Positions 29,483-42,454 are shown, numbered from the stretch's first letter. The stretch: 64,000 nt of DNA from Utricularia gibba (GCA_002189035.1 CM007990.1:1550001-1614000), one strand, 5' to 3'. Notes: a model not told the origin generated them from the sequence alone. Translations and numbers: made by a program.

Positions 29483-32400
29483 TGAATATCAATTCCCCTT
29501 TGAAAAAAGCGCATTTTTCAAAAAGCCTAAAATCGCATTTGGAGCTGGGCCTGGTTATATCATAAATCCGAGCCCTGGAAATGCTCTCTCATAGCAGTCG
29601 AAATTTATGATAGGATGGGCCCAACTGTTGGGCCTGGGTATATTAACTTGTTTCATCACAAACATAAACTCACAAATAATGAATGACTTTTTGATGTGTG
29701 AGTATTTCCTATTATTCTTATTTTTTTTTCAAATTATCACTTACTCACCTTCTTATTACTTTTCAAAAATCACCCACAGGCCAATTAAAATTCTGGAAAT
29801 CTCTTTGAAAAATACCGAAAAAAAAAACCTGCAACAATCATCAATAACCTTAGATAATCACATATCTTAACTTGCATTGTCTCAAATATTGTAGATTAGC
29901 AAATATGACTGATTTGTTGCCATGAAGAAAAGAGTGGGAAAGGAAGATTTTCAATTGGTTTTTTATAAACATGTTTTCAATATGCCTATTTATTCAATTA
30001 ACAAGTGAGTAAGCAATATATTTTTCCAAAACACACCAACATCCGCTATGCCCCATTTGCTTTTGAAATAAAGATAAGCATCCCAAAAAGAGAATGACAT
30101 TCCAAAATGATTTATCCCAAATATGGATGTTTTTTTTTCAATGGCAAGATTTCCCAATTAAGGATGTTATAAAATAAAAATGAAATATCCTTATTCACAC
30201 GTAAATATGAATTACTATTAATTTGAAATTGATTTTAATAAATTCGTATTTTAATCACACTCATGGGATTCATTCCATCTTCACTTTCACGAAATCTAAT
30301 GCTAAGGCATGTATCAAAAAATTATTTCAGAAGTGGTCTGTGTAAAATAAATACAAATTGATATGCGTTTTAAATTATTTTTTTGGATATGCTTAATATA
30401 AAATTTATGGATATTTGGAGTTTAAAAAATAAAATTAATTTCTATAAGTAAATGATATATTTCTCTATATTACATATATATAAATTAAAAAATATATTTT
30501 ATAAATAATTATATTATATGAATATTCTATAAATTTGCAAACTATATTTTATATTATTATTTTAAATTTTAAATAGATATTAAAATTATAGTTTAAAATT
30601 TAAAATATTTCAATAGCTTAAAATGACATTAAATACAATTATTTATAAAACATAGTTTCAATTTTCATAACTTATTTGTCACAAAGAAGGTAACATTTCA
30701 TGATTTTGATAAAAATGAAATGATTATTGGGAACACTTTTCCCCAATAGTTTTAATTCTCGTAAAATAGGATTTACTATACATTTAAAAGGTAAAAAAAT
30801 TATATAAGAAGATAAAATTGATTTATGAAGAATAGGATTGGGTCAAAGAATTCCACGCCACCACGATTTTGGCAGAGAGCGCGTGTGCTGTGCTGTCCTC
30901 CAACACGTATTCTGAAATTTGGTCAGTTATTAATTTCCCAATTGTTTATTACCTGAATCCGCAAGAAGTAGTCGTGGCGCTTCATCTTTCAACCAAACCC
31001 GCCAGGTTGTAACTTGTACATGGCATCGGGACCGCTAATTTAAAAAAATGGTCACATTTTCACTCTATCTCATACATTAATACAAAAATTTTTAGTTAAG
31101 TATGATCATTTTTTTCATATATTTTATCAAGGATGTTCAGATTTATAATAAAGCGTGTAGATCATTTACAAAACTGACCATATTGTACTTTATTTCACAC
31201 ATTAAATCAAAAACTTTGAGTTAGCAATGACGTCCCGCCGCCAGTGCACCACCACAACTGTCCCTCCCTCCACAAAATATTCATTTGGTGAAGCTGGGGA
31301 TCTATGTGAACCCTCTCTATTACAATACATAATCTCATATCAAAAAATAAAAATAAAAATAATCAATTATATAAAAAATTATGAATTATTAGTAATTGAT
31401 TGTGTTTAATTTTTTTTATTATAATTCATATTTATTATGTATTTAAGTTTTACGCATACTCAATTGATCTCTCTCTCGGATCTAGAATTTCAACACTCCC
31501 CTGTTATGAGTTCTGTTTTGCATTTCACCGGTTTTGCTCCTTGTAGTTTCCACTTATACCCACCCACGTCGTTGCATTTGCAGGCAAGGGGACGAGATCG
31601 AAGATGGTGCTGGCAAGTGCAAAAAGGGTTAAGACAGACAGGGGTAGGGGGCGGGCGGTGTCTGAGTATTGATTGTAGGAATAGGAGTCACGTGCCGCCG
31701 GAGGAGTAGCAGTGAATGCAAGTTCAGCGAACCGGGGGGGGGCGGGCCGATGTTTTGTTTTGTTTTGTTTTTCCCTGTCACCGTCGGCTTCTCGAGCATG
31801 CACGCTCGCTCGCTCGCTCCTTGGCGTTTCACTCTGACCTGCGTGGGCCCCACAAAGCAGTTGGTCTACGACTCCCAGACTGTTTACTCAGTCATACGTA
31901 GTAAATAGCCCATCGCGGGGGTTGAGGGAGAAGAGATCGAGATCCCCCTCCAACTCAAACTCCACACTCGACAGGGATGTTGTTTCTTGCTGGGACGGGA
32001 TAGGGCTATTTTGGTCATTCCCCCCCCTGAATATCTATCTACTTAATGCAACATTAGGGAAAAAGGGGGAAAAATTGAGTCGGTGTGCTTGAAGCTGGAC
32101 ATTTGGCGAAACTCTGGCCACGATCTGTAAATTATGACACTATCAAGTCTCTTTCTGAAGATGGTCACCCTCTTTATTGTTATTTGATGGAATAAATACC
32201 AAAATAATCAGAGAATTTCTGTTTTTCTTTTTTTTGTTGGCTCTAACCAAGCAATTTGATGCAACATTAAAAAATATGCATGCTGCTGCTTGTTAGTCAC
32301 ATCCACTAGATTTGATGGAGAATATGAAGGCAAATATCCCCACGCACCAAGTCATGAATTTAGAGGCTCTTGTTTGTTATGAATTTATTTAAGTGATTTT

Positions 32401-32583
32401 GTTTAATTTTTGAAGATTGTAAAATATAGTAAAATCCGAAATTCAAATTCTATGATTAATTTTATAAATTATTGAAATTAATCGAATTTTTGAAATGAAT
32501 CTAAACCAATATGATTGTGTAACAATTTATATTCTGAAAAAATGTATATATATTTTTAAAAGAATAAATACAAACAAACCTTA
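29483..32583. other. Intergenic region with a GC-rich, low-complexity patch
   Basis: AT-rich except for 31,500-32,010. That patch has a run of eight G (about 31,733), four TTTTG repeats (about 31,752-31,771) and tandem CGCT (about 31,804-31,817). It looks like a promoter or leader by composition, but no gene follows on either strand that I can recognise. Confidence 0.35.
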
Positions 32584-32814
32584 AAGTAGTGTTTTGAAAT
32601 ATTTCTTCAGACTATTTCTATTTTCTGAAAAATATAAAGTATAATTAGAAGTAGAAATACGAATCTTGTTATTTTTAATTTTTATTGCTCATATAACTTG
32701 ATTTTAAAAATATTTTTACTATAATTAAAAATAGGAATTGATTGTGTTCCGTGCACAAATTATTTTTATTATTTCAAAAATAGAAATAGTCAGTATAAAT
32801 ATTATTAACACTGC
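32584..32814. mobile_element. MITE-like element with long inverted ends, about 230 bp
   Basis: GACTATTTCTATTTTCTGAA (32,610) is nearly perfectly repeated in inverse at 32,772-32,791. Outward, AGTGTT and AATATTT blocks also match in inverse, giving inverted ends of at least 45 bases. TTA occurs next to both ends (32,581-32,583 and 32,815-32,817), which would fit a three-base target duplication. No coding capacity. Confidence 0.5.
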
Positions 32815-33023
32815 TTAAGAGTCGCACTATTTATTTTTTCTTTCATTTTTATTCAACCCTAAAAATAAATGTATCTTTTTTCTACCCCCAGTTATTACCT
32901 TTTTCCAGTTTTTTGCGGGGTGTAGGAGTTCAACAACCAACAACCTTCCCCTTAGATTTTCTTTAAATTTGCGCGTTCTCCGACAGTCTTATTTTAATGT
33001 GGCATTCAATTCATGTACTTGGA

Positions 33024-33034
33024 ATATATATATA
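33024..33034 (+). promoter_or_regulatory. TATA box upstream of the BODYGUARD-like gene
   Basis: ATATATATATA about 195 bases before the start codon at 33,228. It is the best core promoter candidate in the upstream region. Confidence 0.4.
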
Positions 33035-33227
33035 CGCATTTTTCTTCTACGCACAACAGGCAACTGATAAAATCATATCTTTTTTCACCATTTCCCCCAT
33101 CGTCTTCCCCTCCAGCACTGAGCTGAGCTCCTCCCTCACTCCCTTACTGTACCTACCTTACTTTTTCTGGTGCGGTTGAGACCGTCAAAAGCCATTATCG
33201 TGCACTTATTTGCACTCCAAAGAGGGA

Positions 33228-35326
33228 ATGGGGTTGAAGGAGCGAGCACAGACAGTTGCAGGGGTTTCCGGAGTTTCCTCAATAGCGCCATCAGCTTCAT
33301 TGTCTTTAGCTTCTTTGATCTCCTCGATGTCCTTCTCTGCTACTTCTACAAGGCACTGGATTCTCTCATAGAAGCTGAGTTCAAGCCCTGCTACTGTTCT
33401 CCTGCGAAGGGAGCGGTCGCGTGGAGCAATGGCAAGATCTTGGTCTCCGACACGGCGGAGCCGAAGATCTTCCGGCTGACGTCGAGTAAGCTCCTGCTGG
33501 ACGAAATATCTGACACCCTTTTCAGGAGGCCCCCGATGATGGCGGAGATCGCCGTGAAGAGGTCCCCCGGCGCCACCCCCGGTCGGCTTACAGCGTCAAC
33601 TCGGAAATGCTCCAACAGCGGATCGTCGGGAAACAGAAGATTTCCACTCCCGCTGGTCGGACTGCGATTGCAGCACCTGCATTGCATCTTGCAAGGACTC
33701 CCTCTTCGTCAAGGTGGATGGAAACGGAGGCGGAGGTAAAAAAGGAGAAAAATAGCATTAAACCAGTAGCTTCTGTTAGTCATCGTCCTTTTCCCCCACC
33801 CCACGTCACGTGATGGTCTAGTGACTAGCACGTGACGAGTGTTAAGTGCTTTTTCCGATCAATCTGCTATTTTCTTCAGAGGAGGACGTGGTGTTCATCC
33901 ATGGATTCATCTCGTCGTCGGGCTTCTGGACGGAGACGCTGTACCCAAACTTCTCAGCAAAAGCAAAGTCGAAATACAGGTTCTTCGCTGTGGATCTGCT
34001 GGGATTTGGGCGCAGCCCGAAGCCAGAGGACTCGCTGTACACGCTCAGAGAGCACGTGGAGATGATAGAGGCCTCGGTCCTCGGCGCCCACAAGGTCAAG
34101 TCCTTTCACATTGTCGCCCATTCACTCGGCTGCATTCTCGCCCTCGCCCTGGCGCTCAAGCACCAAGGCCGAGTCAAATCGCTCACCTTGCTCGCCCCGG
34201 TTAGTTCTCCATCCTCCTCTGTTTTGCAGTCTGGATCATAATCATTCTAATAGTTTCGGCGTGGGGTAATTATTTTGGGTCTGTTGGGTTCGCATTTAAA
34301 GCGAAATGGCATTTATGGTGCATGACCACGGGGCCAGCGAAGGATAATGACGCGGTGGCCGTTTATCTTGTTCAATGCATTGTCGGAATTACTACTCGTC
34401 GGGGAAGACACTCAAGGGCTCCAAATTCCCAATAACAACTGATTTTCCTTTTTTGACAACGGAAAAGGAACATACACCTCGACCCTTCTCTTAATACGTA
34501 GTATCGTGTGGAACCCTACACCATTCTATGGATTCTCTGTGCCCATTTCTGAGTTTGTCTAAATAGCAGATTTTCTAGGTTTCGTGTAGAGTACAGTGTT
34601 GTTCTGTATTTTCTGAGTTTGGCTAGGGAGGCGATATGCGTCAAGAGCTGTTGTGCAGTTTCCTTGAATACATGTTTTTCTTTATCATCGTGATTGACGA
34701 TGCCTGTAATTGATATATGGCAGCCGTATTTCCCAGTTCCCAGAGGGGAGAACGCCACGCAGTACATGATGCGAAGAGTGGCTCCGCGGCGGGTCTGGCC
34801 GGCGTACGCCTTCGCCGCCTCGTTGGGCTGCTGGTACGAGCACGTAAGCCGGACAGTCTGCCTTCTCCTTAGCAGACACCACCGCCTCTGGGAGTTTCTA
34901 GCCAAACTCCTCACCCGAAACAGGTACATTGCACTCCCCGGTAATCCGGTGAAACATTGAGTTCAATATCCAATCAAACATGAATGCATTGGATGTTGCA
35001 GGATGAGGACATACTTGATCGAGGGCTTCTTCATGCACACCCACACCGCGGCCTGGCACACCCTCCACAACATCATGTGCGGCAGCGCCGCCCGGATGGA
35101 GGGATATCTGGATGATGTGAGCGCCCGGATGAGTTGCCCGATCACGCTGTACCACGGGAAGAACGATACCCTCATCCCCCTCGAGTGCAGCCACAGCTTC
35201 CGGTCGCGAGTGAAAAGAGCTCGTCTGAGAGTGGTGGAGGACAAGGATCACATCAGCATTGTGGTAGGAAGACAGAAGGACTTCGCAAGGGAGCTTGAGG
35301 AAATCTGGGAAATTGCTTCCGGGTGA
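33228..35326 (+). CDS. BODYGUARD-type alpha/beta hydrolase, with three apparent one-base losses in exon 1
   Basis: Resembles Arabidopsis BODYGUARD proteins, cell-wall-associated alpha/beta hydrolases of epidermal cells needed for cuticle formation. Exons: 33,228-33,735, 33,880-34,199, 34,724-34,923, 35,002-35,326. Exon 1 gives MGLKERAQTVAGVSG, then FIVFSFFDLLDVLLCYFYKA, EAEFKPCYCSP and LLLDEISDTLF, then VNSEMLQQRIVGKQK, then WSDCDCSTCIASCKDSLF, but these pieces lie in successive frames. Exons 2-4 are clean: DVVFIHGFISSSGFWTETLY, the nucleophile elbow HIVAHSLGCIL, the Asp region YHGKNDTLIP and the His region DKDHISIVV. Exon 1 is 508 bases; adding three gives 511, exactly the phase exon 2 needs. 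Either exon 1 carries sequence errors or the gene is newly inactive. Confidence 0.82.
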
Positions 35327-35695
35327 TTAGTTACAGACGATACTCGAAAATCAGATATACGACTTTTAAAGGGGATTCAGGGGAGATCCCCGGCTGCCTC
35401 CTTCACTTCAAGTCACACAGCTGTAAAATAATCCAGACTCTATCGGATGCATACCTTTAAACAATCATGAATGTTCAAATTGTGTTAATAATAGGGTGTC
35501 TGGGATCAAGTGTAAGATAATCGAAAATGGAGGATTAAGTTACCTTCTTGTTGATAATTAAGCAAACAATGTTTGGCTGATTCAGCTTGGTCTTTTTAGA
35601 ACTTGGAAACGTGTAGGGATCAACTGGAAATGTTTCCAGTTTTTAGATTTTGATGAATTTAAGTTCTCTGTGCGTGCGGGGACTTGTGTTTACAG

Positions 35696-36882
35696 GATGA
35701 AACAGGGGGTTTAAAAAAACATTTTGCAAGAGATTGCTAGGACATGTTTGATAGTAGATCTGAATTAATAGTGGTTAGAATTACTAAGGTTTAAAATTAA
35801 GTTTAAAATTATCCCAGGTTTAGATAAAAACAAGTTTGGTAACAGTGTTTATTTTAACCCTTGTTTATAATATGGCTTGTTCAATAGATAACATCCAGTT
35901 TATTTTAAACATACTAAGTAGATGGGTTTAGTTTAAACCCAAGAAGCTTAGAAAATTAGTGTTTATTTTAAACTTGGGTTTAAATTGAACTTTTATACCA
36001 TACATGTAGAATAATAAACCAAACCTGATAAACCCTGCCTAAACACTCCTACCAAATGTGCCTCTAGAGTTGTTTCTCCTTTGCCATATTACACAACTTT
36101 TAGGTCTGGTTCAAGTTATCTGCATGTGTTCACGGGTACAGTTGCGCTGGCTGGAATTGCATTTCGAGGTGAACCAGCAAAGAACAAGAAGCAAGCCGAG
36201 AAAAATGCTGCTCTTAACTTCATTTCGTGATCCAATTCAGCTGATGGTTTTTGTTTTGATCAGTAGCCCAACAAGATGCAGCTTCTGCAAACGACCATGT
36301 AAACATGGATGAACAAGAGCAGATCAGGTTTTCCAGGGCGTTGCAGAACTTCTACTGCCTAAAAGGAAAGCTTGAGACGACCGTCTCGAGCGCTTTGTCA
36401 ATTTGCCATCATCTTCCTCTGTTCAGCCAAAGTTTCAGCTATCAGGACCTCGTCCGTCGAGCCCACAGCGCCCCGTTGTCTCCGCATCCGAAATGGTTCC
36501 CTTGTTTTGCAAGCAGCGGGTTCCGTCCCAAAGCGGATCATCACCTTCCAGTTACAGATCCTCATCAGAGACTTGTGCAGCCAGCAGCTTCAGCTCGGGA
36601 GTTGGGGCAGCTCCCTATGCTCCAGTGAAGTACTCTATGAAGCCTTCTTACCAGGAAATCGCCCCATCGGTGACGGTAAGAACGTCAGTACCGGTTTACT
36701 CAGCACCCCCAAACCCATCTCAAGTAATCCAGTGCCATCCATCAAGCAAACCTATCAGCATCAGACCTGTGGTGCCAGTGTTAACAGCTCCCTCATACCA
36801 AAGAGACGATCAACCCGCACCGTCGTCTCTGGATTCGAATGTGAATACTGTCCTTGACTGCCTTGAACAACTAGAGATCTGA
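35696..36882 (+). pseudogene. 5'-truncated dsRNA-binding protein (DRB2/3/5 type) split by a MITE
   Basis: Remnant of a DRB gene; DRB proteins bind double-stranded RNA and work in small-RNA pathways. It opens at a splice acceptor (TTTACAG, exon from 35,696) with DETG and a damaged version of the second motif's first helix (KNILQEIA). After an insertion of about 324 bases the second motif resumes: PLPYYTTFRSGSSYLHVFTG, then VALAGIAFRGEPAKNKKQAE and KNAA (to about 36,230). After a probable intron, exon sequence from 36,264 gives NMDEQEQIRFSRALQNF and, after a frame change near 36,395, a long tail with SVTVRTSVPVYSAPP and VLDCLEQLEI (stop at 36,882). The first dsRNA-binding motif is absent upstream, where the BODYGUARD gene ends. 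Frame breaks, insertion and missing 5' half make it a pseudogene. Confidence 0.75.
35741..36064. mobile_element. MITE inserted in the DRB remnant, about 324 bp
   Basis: The left end GACATGTTTGATAGTAG and the complement of the right end (GGCACATTTGGTAGGAG) match at about 12 of 17 positions. CTAG flanks both sides (35,737-35,740 and 36,064-36,067), which may include a short target duplication. Removing the insert with one flank copy joins QEIA to VSPLPYYTTF in one frame, as in other DRB proteins, which defines the insertion well. The ends suggest a Tourist/Harbinger-like element. Confidence 0.6.
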
Positions 36883-37167
36883 TCCTCAATCACCAAACTC
36901 GCGTACAGTGTGTTCCGCACTGTCATCTTTTTCCGGTTGCTATGTGCCAGCCGAGGCACCCGGCTAGCGCAGTGCCCAGCTGCAAGATATGCTTTGAGGT
37001 CTCCCCTTAACTGTTTGGTTCTGTATGTGTCAACCGCCAAGTTTCTCTCTAGCTGAACAAATGAAACCATGAGTTCCACCATCTATTTACAGTGCCTAAC
37101 TAAGAAAGAACGAATTTTGTGTGTGTTTTTGCTGGTGCCACCTAACAACCACCATAATACATAAGCT

Positions 37168-39570
37168 TCAGCGTGCAGCAGCTGCATCGCTGGAGAGTCG
37201 CACAGAATTGGGTTTCAAGTCGAGGTGAGATGGCGAAGAGGACGTCCGGCTGTGCGATCGGCCTCTGGCGGACTCCTGGGCTTGAGAAGATAAAAACTCG
37301 AGGGCCATAACGATGTCACTGATGAGGGGACGAAAGCTTGCCTGCTCCTGCAGACACATTGCTGCTATTGCGATGGCGTGGTGCAGACTTCGAGTGGGGA
37401 AACGCCCTTCTAGAAGAGGGTCAACTACCTGCACAAACTTCCGACGGTCCTTCAGGAAGGGGCGAGCCTGCGTGGACAATGCCTTTCAGCAAATTCCGAC
37501 GAGAGACAGTAACAAAGATGTAATCATCAGAAGCAATGCACGTACCCAGGCAACGAGATTCTGTCCTCCGGCAACTTTTTCCGTGTCGATGGCCTTACGC
37601 CCGGTGATGAGCTCCAGCAGAACGACACCGAAGCTATATATATCAGATTTCAGAGTCAGCTTCCCACTCATGGCATATTCCGGTGCGCAGTACCCATAGG
37701 TGCCCATCACTCTGGTAGAGACATGAGTATTATCTCCAACGGGTCCAAGTTTTGCGAGCCCGAAATCAGACAGCTTCACATTGAAATCATTGTCCAGCAA
37801 TATGTTAGAGGACTTCAGATCACGATAAATAACAGGTGGATTGGCCTTGCAATGAAGATATTCAAGTCCACGGGCTGTGCCGACAGCAATCTTGAGTCTA
37901 GTGCTCCAACTCAGCGGCTTTTGACTCGGCTGCATATCTAGAAAAAGAAAAGGATAAACTGAAATTCGCAGTTCCCCTACACAGGTTAACAGCATCACAA
38001 GGCATTCAGTTTTCATCAACATAAAGAACCATTTGTGGCGCTAGGCTAAAGATTAAGAGACAAACTTCTTCAGAAAGAACATGTGATTTCTACAGCAGAC
38101 ACAAGAGAAGCTGGCTAAGGTAGCAGGAAGTTCTTTATATGGAACGAACATAAAGTTGAGAGTTTAAGGCATTCGAGGTCATCGAACGATAATGGGCTTA
38201 GGTGAAAGCATAGTTCTTAACAAAATGCAAATACTGCTACAGATGATAAAAGAGAACAGCGAAGCAGCCAGTTCTTCATATGCAAACTAAACATGGAGTC
38301 AAAAATCTTCAACAACTATAAAGAAACATAGTGAATTACCAAAAAGATGATTCTCCAAGCTACCCATCTGCATGAACTCATAAACAAGGAGTCTTTGATC
38401 ACCATCTGCGCAGTAACCGATCAAGTTCACAAGGTTGGGATGGTGAAGCAAACTTAGCATGAGGACCTCCACAATGAATTCTTGGTTGCCTTGAAGACCT
38501 TCATGGTTAAGCTGCTTCACAGCAACAACCTGATCAACAGCCAACCAGTGAAGCTACATGAAGCATCTACCTTGTTGATACATAACAGGGTGCCATCAAG
38601 GCTTATGCACCTCAACTTTCTGGCATTGAGTTTGCTGTTAATGACTTTTTTTTAATAGAAAATATACTCACTCTCCATTCCCTTTTCACAGAGCCTCGTG
38701 AATGTTTTTTTTTTTGATGATCAACTACGCAATAAATTCTCATGTTACGCAAAAAGTATGTTCTTAGATGAACTTTACCCCTGAAGCAGAATTCATAACA
38801 TGAAATATTACACAAAGAAAAGGAATGAAACTGAAAACCAACGTGGGCCCTACCGACAATGTACAGAAAGATTCGTTTCTTTGCCCAGGATTCCCCTGAA
38901 ACTACAACCTCTGTTCCGGCTGCTTGACTCGAACACAACACAGGTCGGGCACCGAAAGTTGGCAGATGGTTGGAAAAATATTGATTATTTAATTAAATAA
39001 TTATTTATCCAAATGGCTTATTCAACTCAACTTTCCCGTTAACATCATTAGGATTTAAGTATACGATGGTATGGAATGAAAGCTTACCAAGCCAGAATCA
39101 ATGCGTCCTTTATAAACACTGCCAAAGCCTCCTTCACCAATAAGATTGGACTCCCTGAAGTTCTGAGTGGCATGCGCCAATTCCTTGAACGTGAAGCTGC
39201 GAGCAGATTTTGTATTTTCCTTGGCTTTTGCAATCGCAGTACCTCCTTTTTTCATCGTTTCTGAAGGAAACAAAAGCCCAGTAACTCCATCCGCCATATA
39301 ACAATCGAAATCCTGCAAACACTTAGCTGTAACATTCAACATCTTACCATTACCATTGGCATGCCCATTTTGCTTCCCACATCCTGCACATCAATCAAGC
39401 CAATAATTGACGCAAAAACAAACAGTTCAGGACTATTCTTTTAGAATCCGAGATAAAGATTAAGATAAACCAGAAAAGGAATTGAAACCTGAACTAGGAA
39501 GTGTTTTTGAGTCTGTTTCTTCATTGCAATCCTTAGTCTGAGGTCTAATGCAACAAGAAAAGCAACCCAT
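37168..39570 (-). CDS. Receptor-like cytoplasmic kinase, RLCK-VII (PBS1-like), five exons
   Basis: Predicted 419-aa serine/threonine kinase that relays signals from receptor kinases at the plasma membrane. Exons (minus): 39,570-39,489, 39,383-39,088, 38,529-38,340, 37,937-37,546, 37,467-37,168; all phases agree. The start MGCFSCC has Gly2 for N-myristoylation and nearby cysteines for palmitoylation, so it is probably membrane-anchored. Kinase motifs in order: [11 protein letters not shown] (glycine loop), VVAVKQL (ATP lysine), [14 protein letters not shown] (catalytic loop), [25 protein letters not shown] (activation and P+1 loops), [20 protein letters not shown], and [16 protein letters not shown]. 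The tail is serine-rich. A GAA/TTC repeat lies in the upstream region. The gene looks intact; I cannot assign a specific PBL number. Confidence 0.92.
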
Positions 39571-39994
39571 TTCCACAAAATGAGCCAATACTCTTTCTTC
39601 CCAGAACCCCAACACAAAGTGAGGGAAAAACAATTGATAAATAACACTAAGGAACCGTTCCTTCTTCCACCTTCATCTGAAATCAAATCCCTAGCACATA
39701 CTTATAAACACCCAGCACACCCATTTTACAGCTCACTAATTCAGAATTCCCCGCACAAGATCCGAATCACATTGACCCACAATAGCGAATTCTTAAAAGG
39801 CATTACTGCAATTCTTATCCTTGGGAGGAATAAGGAAGAAAGGAATGAAATTTAAGCTACCCACGGCGAGATTCCTGCACCGCAAACAACACAATCCAAT
39901 TGCCTTTCGCTTTCATCTATCCTTTTCCTTAGTAACGCCTCAATATCCCCAATCACACAAAGCCCACCACTCCATCATTCAAATCCACACCAAT

Positions 39995-40020
39995 TTCTTC
40001 TTCTTCTTCTTCTTCTTCTT
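39995..40020. repeat. TTC microsatellite upstream of the kinase
   Basis: More than eight tandem TTC units (GAA on the kinase strand), about 430 bases before the kinase start, in the probable promoter or leader. Confidence 0.8.
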
Positions 40021-42454
40021 GTCCACCCTACCAGCGAGGATGAATTTGTTTCCCCATACACTTTCTGTCGTCGGAGTTTAACTGATAGTGGGAAGTATCG
40101 TGGGCCTTTCCGGTAATGCAGAGCACTAAAAGCAGACGAGTACACAGTGGTCCCTCTCATTCACAGCTAGCTCATATAAAAGTACCCAATTACCCACCCC
40201 CCGTTAAAGCAGACCTGTCTCGCTTCGACATGTAAATTAATTATTTCAAATAAATATTAAAAAATTATGATAAACAATAAAAAAAACATTGCTGTACTTC
40301 AAAATTTCATAATGTATTATTTGATACATTTTTATAATTATCAGCTTCTAATATATAAAAACACTAAATTATTGAAACTTTACATTAATATCTTATATGA
40401 GAAATTTCAATATTAAGGTGGACTCAATGTTTGAACTATAGAGAATTTAAGTGTCACCAACTCTCAATCTACAAAGACACATCCATTAAGACTTATTGGA
40501 TGAGCAAAGAGAATCAACCCCATAAGGTTGATGCCTGCTTAATTAGATGTTCAATAAGATACCATTCAAAAATTTCCAATCTATATTCCAATATACAAAT
40601 GTTGTCATTCAAATATTACACACCACTTCATTAGTATGTAGCTAGGATGTATAAGCTTGAGTACGTGGATTCATTGATTCATAAATTCGAATGTGTTGAT
40701 TCGTGATTTCATAAATTATATTGAATTATTTTTTAAAATAGTAAAATAAAATAATTTTTAATTAAAAATTGAACACTCACAAATAAAACGAAAATTAAAA
40801 CGATGAACAATGATTATTGAATTTTGAATGGTAAACAAGAATGACAATCGATGAATGATGATAGAGAAATCGAAATGAAAATAGATAAAAATATGAGAAA
40901 ATAAAATGAATGGATTAAGATTTTGATTAATTAATTAAATGAGTATATATTTATTATTAAAATAAATGATTAAAAATATTAAAATTAAAAAAAGAACACA
41001 ACATATGGTAAATCCCCATTACACACTAGATGCACGGGAAAGAATCTATGATTCCCAAGTATGTAGAACTTGAATATACCTGATTAAAAAAATAAAACAA
41101 CAAATACAACAAAAAAATATAATAAAATTAAAAATACCAGAAAGTGCAATTCTTCAATTGCAAATAATATATAATCTTTCTTTTAATTTGTGATTGCTAA
41201 TATATCTTTTGTGATGGTAATTCAACAATTCAAATTTTCCAACAACGTTCATATAAAATTCCTAAGAATTGAAATGAATGTATATCATATACGAAACATT
41301 CTGAAAAAGATTTCTCTCCTGAGTGAGGGCATTTCGAGATTCGATCACTTTGACTAGGATCCAACTTCTCCATTTGTGAACAATTTTGGATGGAGATATG
41401 GCTTACAATATTATTTTTTTAGACTTTAAAGTTCAATACTAAGTAATTATGTCGTTGATTTCAGGTTGCTCTTGCACCTGCAAATTTGTGGTCTTTGAAC
41501 ATTGTTAATTCAAAATGTTTTTTTAGTATACTCAAATTTGTATTAAGTATTTTCATAAATAATTTCGGTTTTAATTAGTTTCGAATGATATTAGGTACAT
41601 GTACATCCCCATTTACTAGGAGTTTTTTCTCGATATGTCAAGTTTCTCATTATTGTCATAAACGAATCATTTTTTTCTTTTATTTTTTTCAAAAAAATAA
41701 ATTTAAAATCCAAAATAGATCAAAATCAATCTAAGTAGATAAAATTTTTGACAATATAAATATTAAAATGTGGTACACTAAAATTTTCAAATGAATATAT
41801 TTGGATTTATATTAGTGATGAATGCATAGAAATTATTCTTAATTTTTTTAAAAAATATGAATAAATAAATTTGGAGTGATAGTTGGTGTTTTATATTAGT
41901 GATGGATTTATATTGGATTGAGCGTGATAATTGGAGAGATATATGGTGCTTTATTATATCAAATGTTGATACATTAATTGTGGATTGTACTTATATTAAA
42001 AATAATATTTGATTTCAGAAGTTTTCATACATCAAGAGAGAGCTACACCTACTATTGAGCATAAAAAGTATTGTTGTATCAATATTTATATAAAAATAAT
42101 AAAACTATTATCGAAGAGAAGTCGTGATCTTTATGTGTTTTTTGGATTGAGTGTTTTTATTTTAAATTCGTATTGACGTTTGATCTTTACGTAGTGTTTA
42201 AATCGAGTTCAAAAACCACACCTCACATGAAATTTAAAATTTGGATTCCATATGTATATATGGACATGGTTTACGCACTCACATCCATGAGAATATTGTG
42301 GTATGAAAGTAGTTCAATCTTTACATGTTATTTGGATCAAGTGCTTTTTTATTTTAAATTTGTAATTGATAAATGATAATAAATGCTTTAAAATAAAAAC
42401 TAATAGTATAAATTAACAAAAATATTATTGATTTCTTTGTTCGGTCTTATTGTC
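40021..42454. other. AT-rich intergenic DNA
   Basis: The first 150 bases may be kinase promoter. The remainder is AT-rich; no frame or bounded repeat was recognised. Confidence 0.35.

Noticed and set aside
30940-31010. Duplicate fragment of the seven-transmembrane gene (CGCAAGAAGTAGTCGTGGCG resembles part of it)
   Set aside because: The resemblance covers only about 20 bases and does not extend in any frame.
31437-31908. Gene in the GC-rich patch at 31.5-31.9 kb
   Set aside because: Frames are short, consist of low-complexity sequence and have no downstream exons; it looks like promoter-type or simple-repeat DNA.
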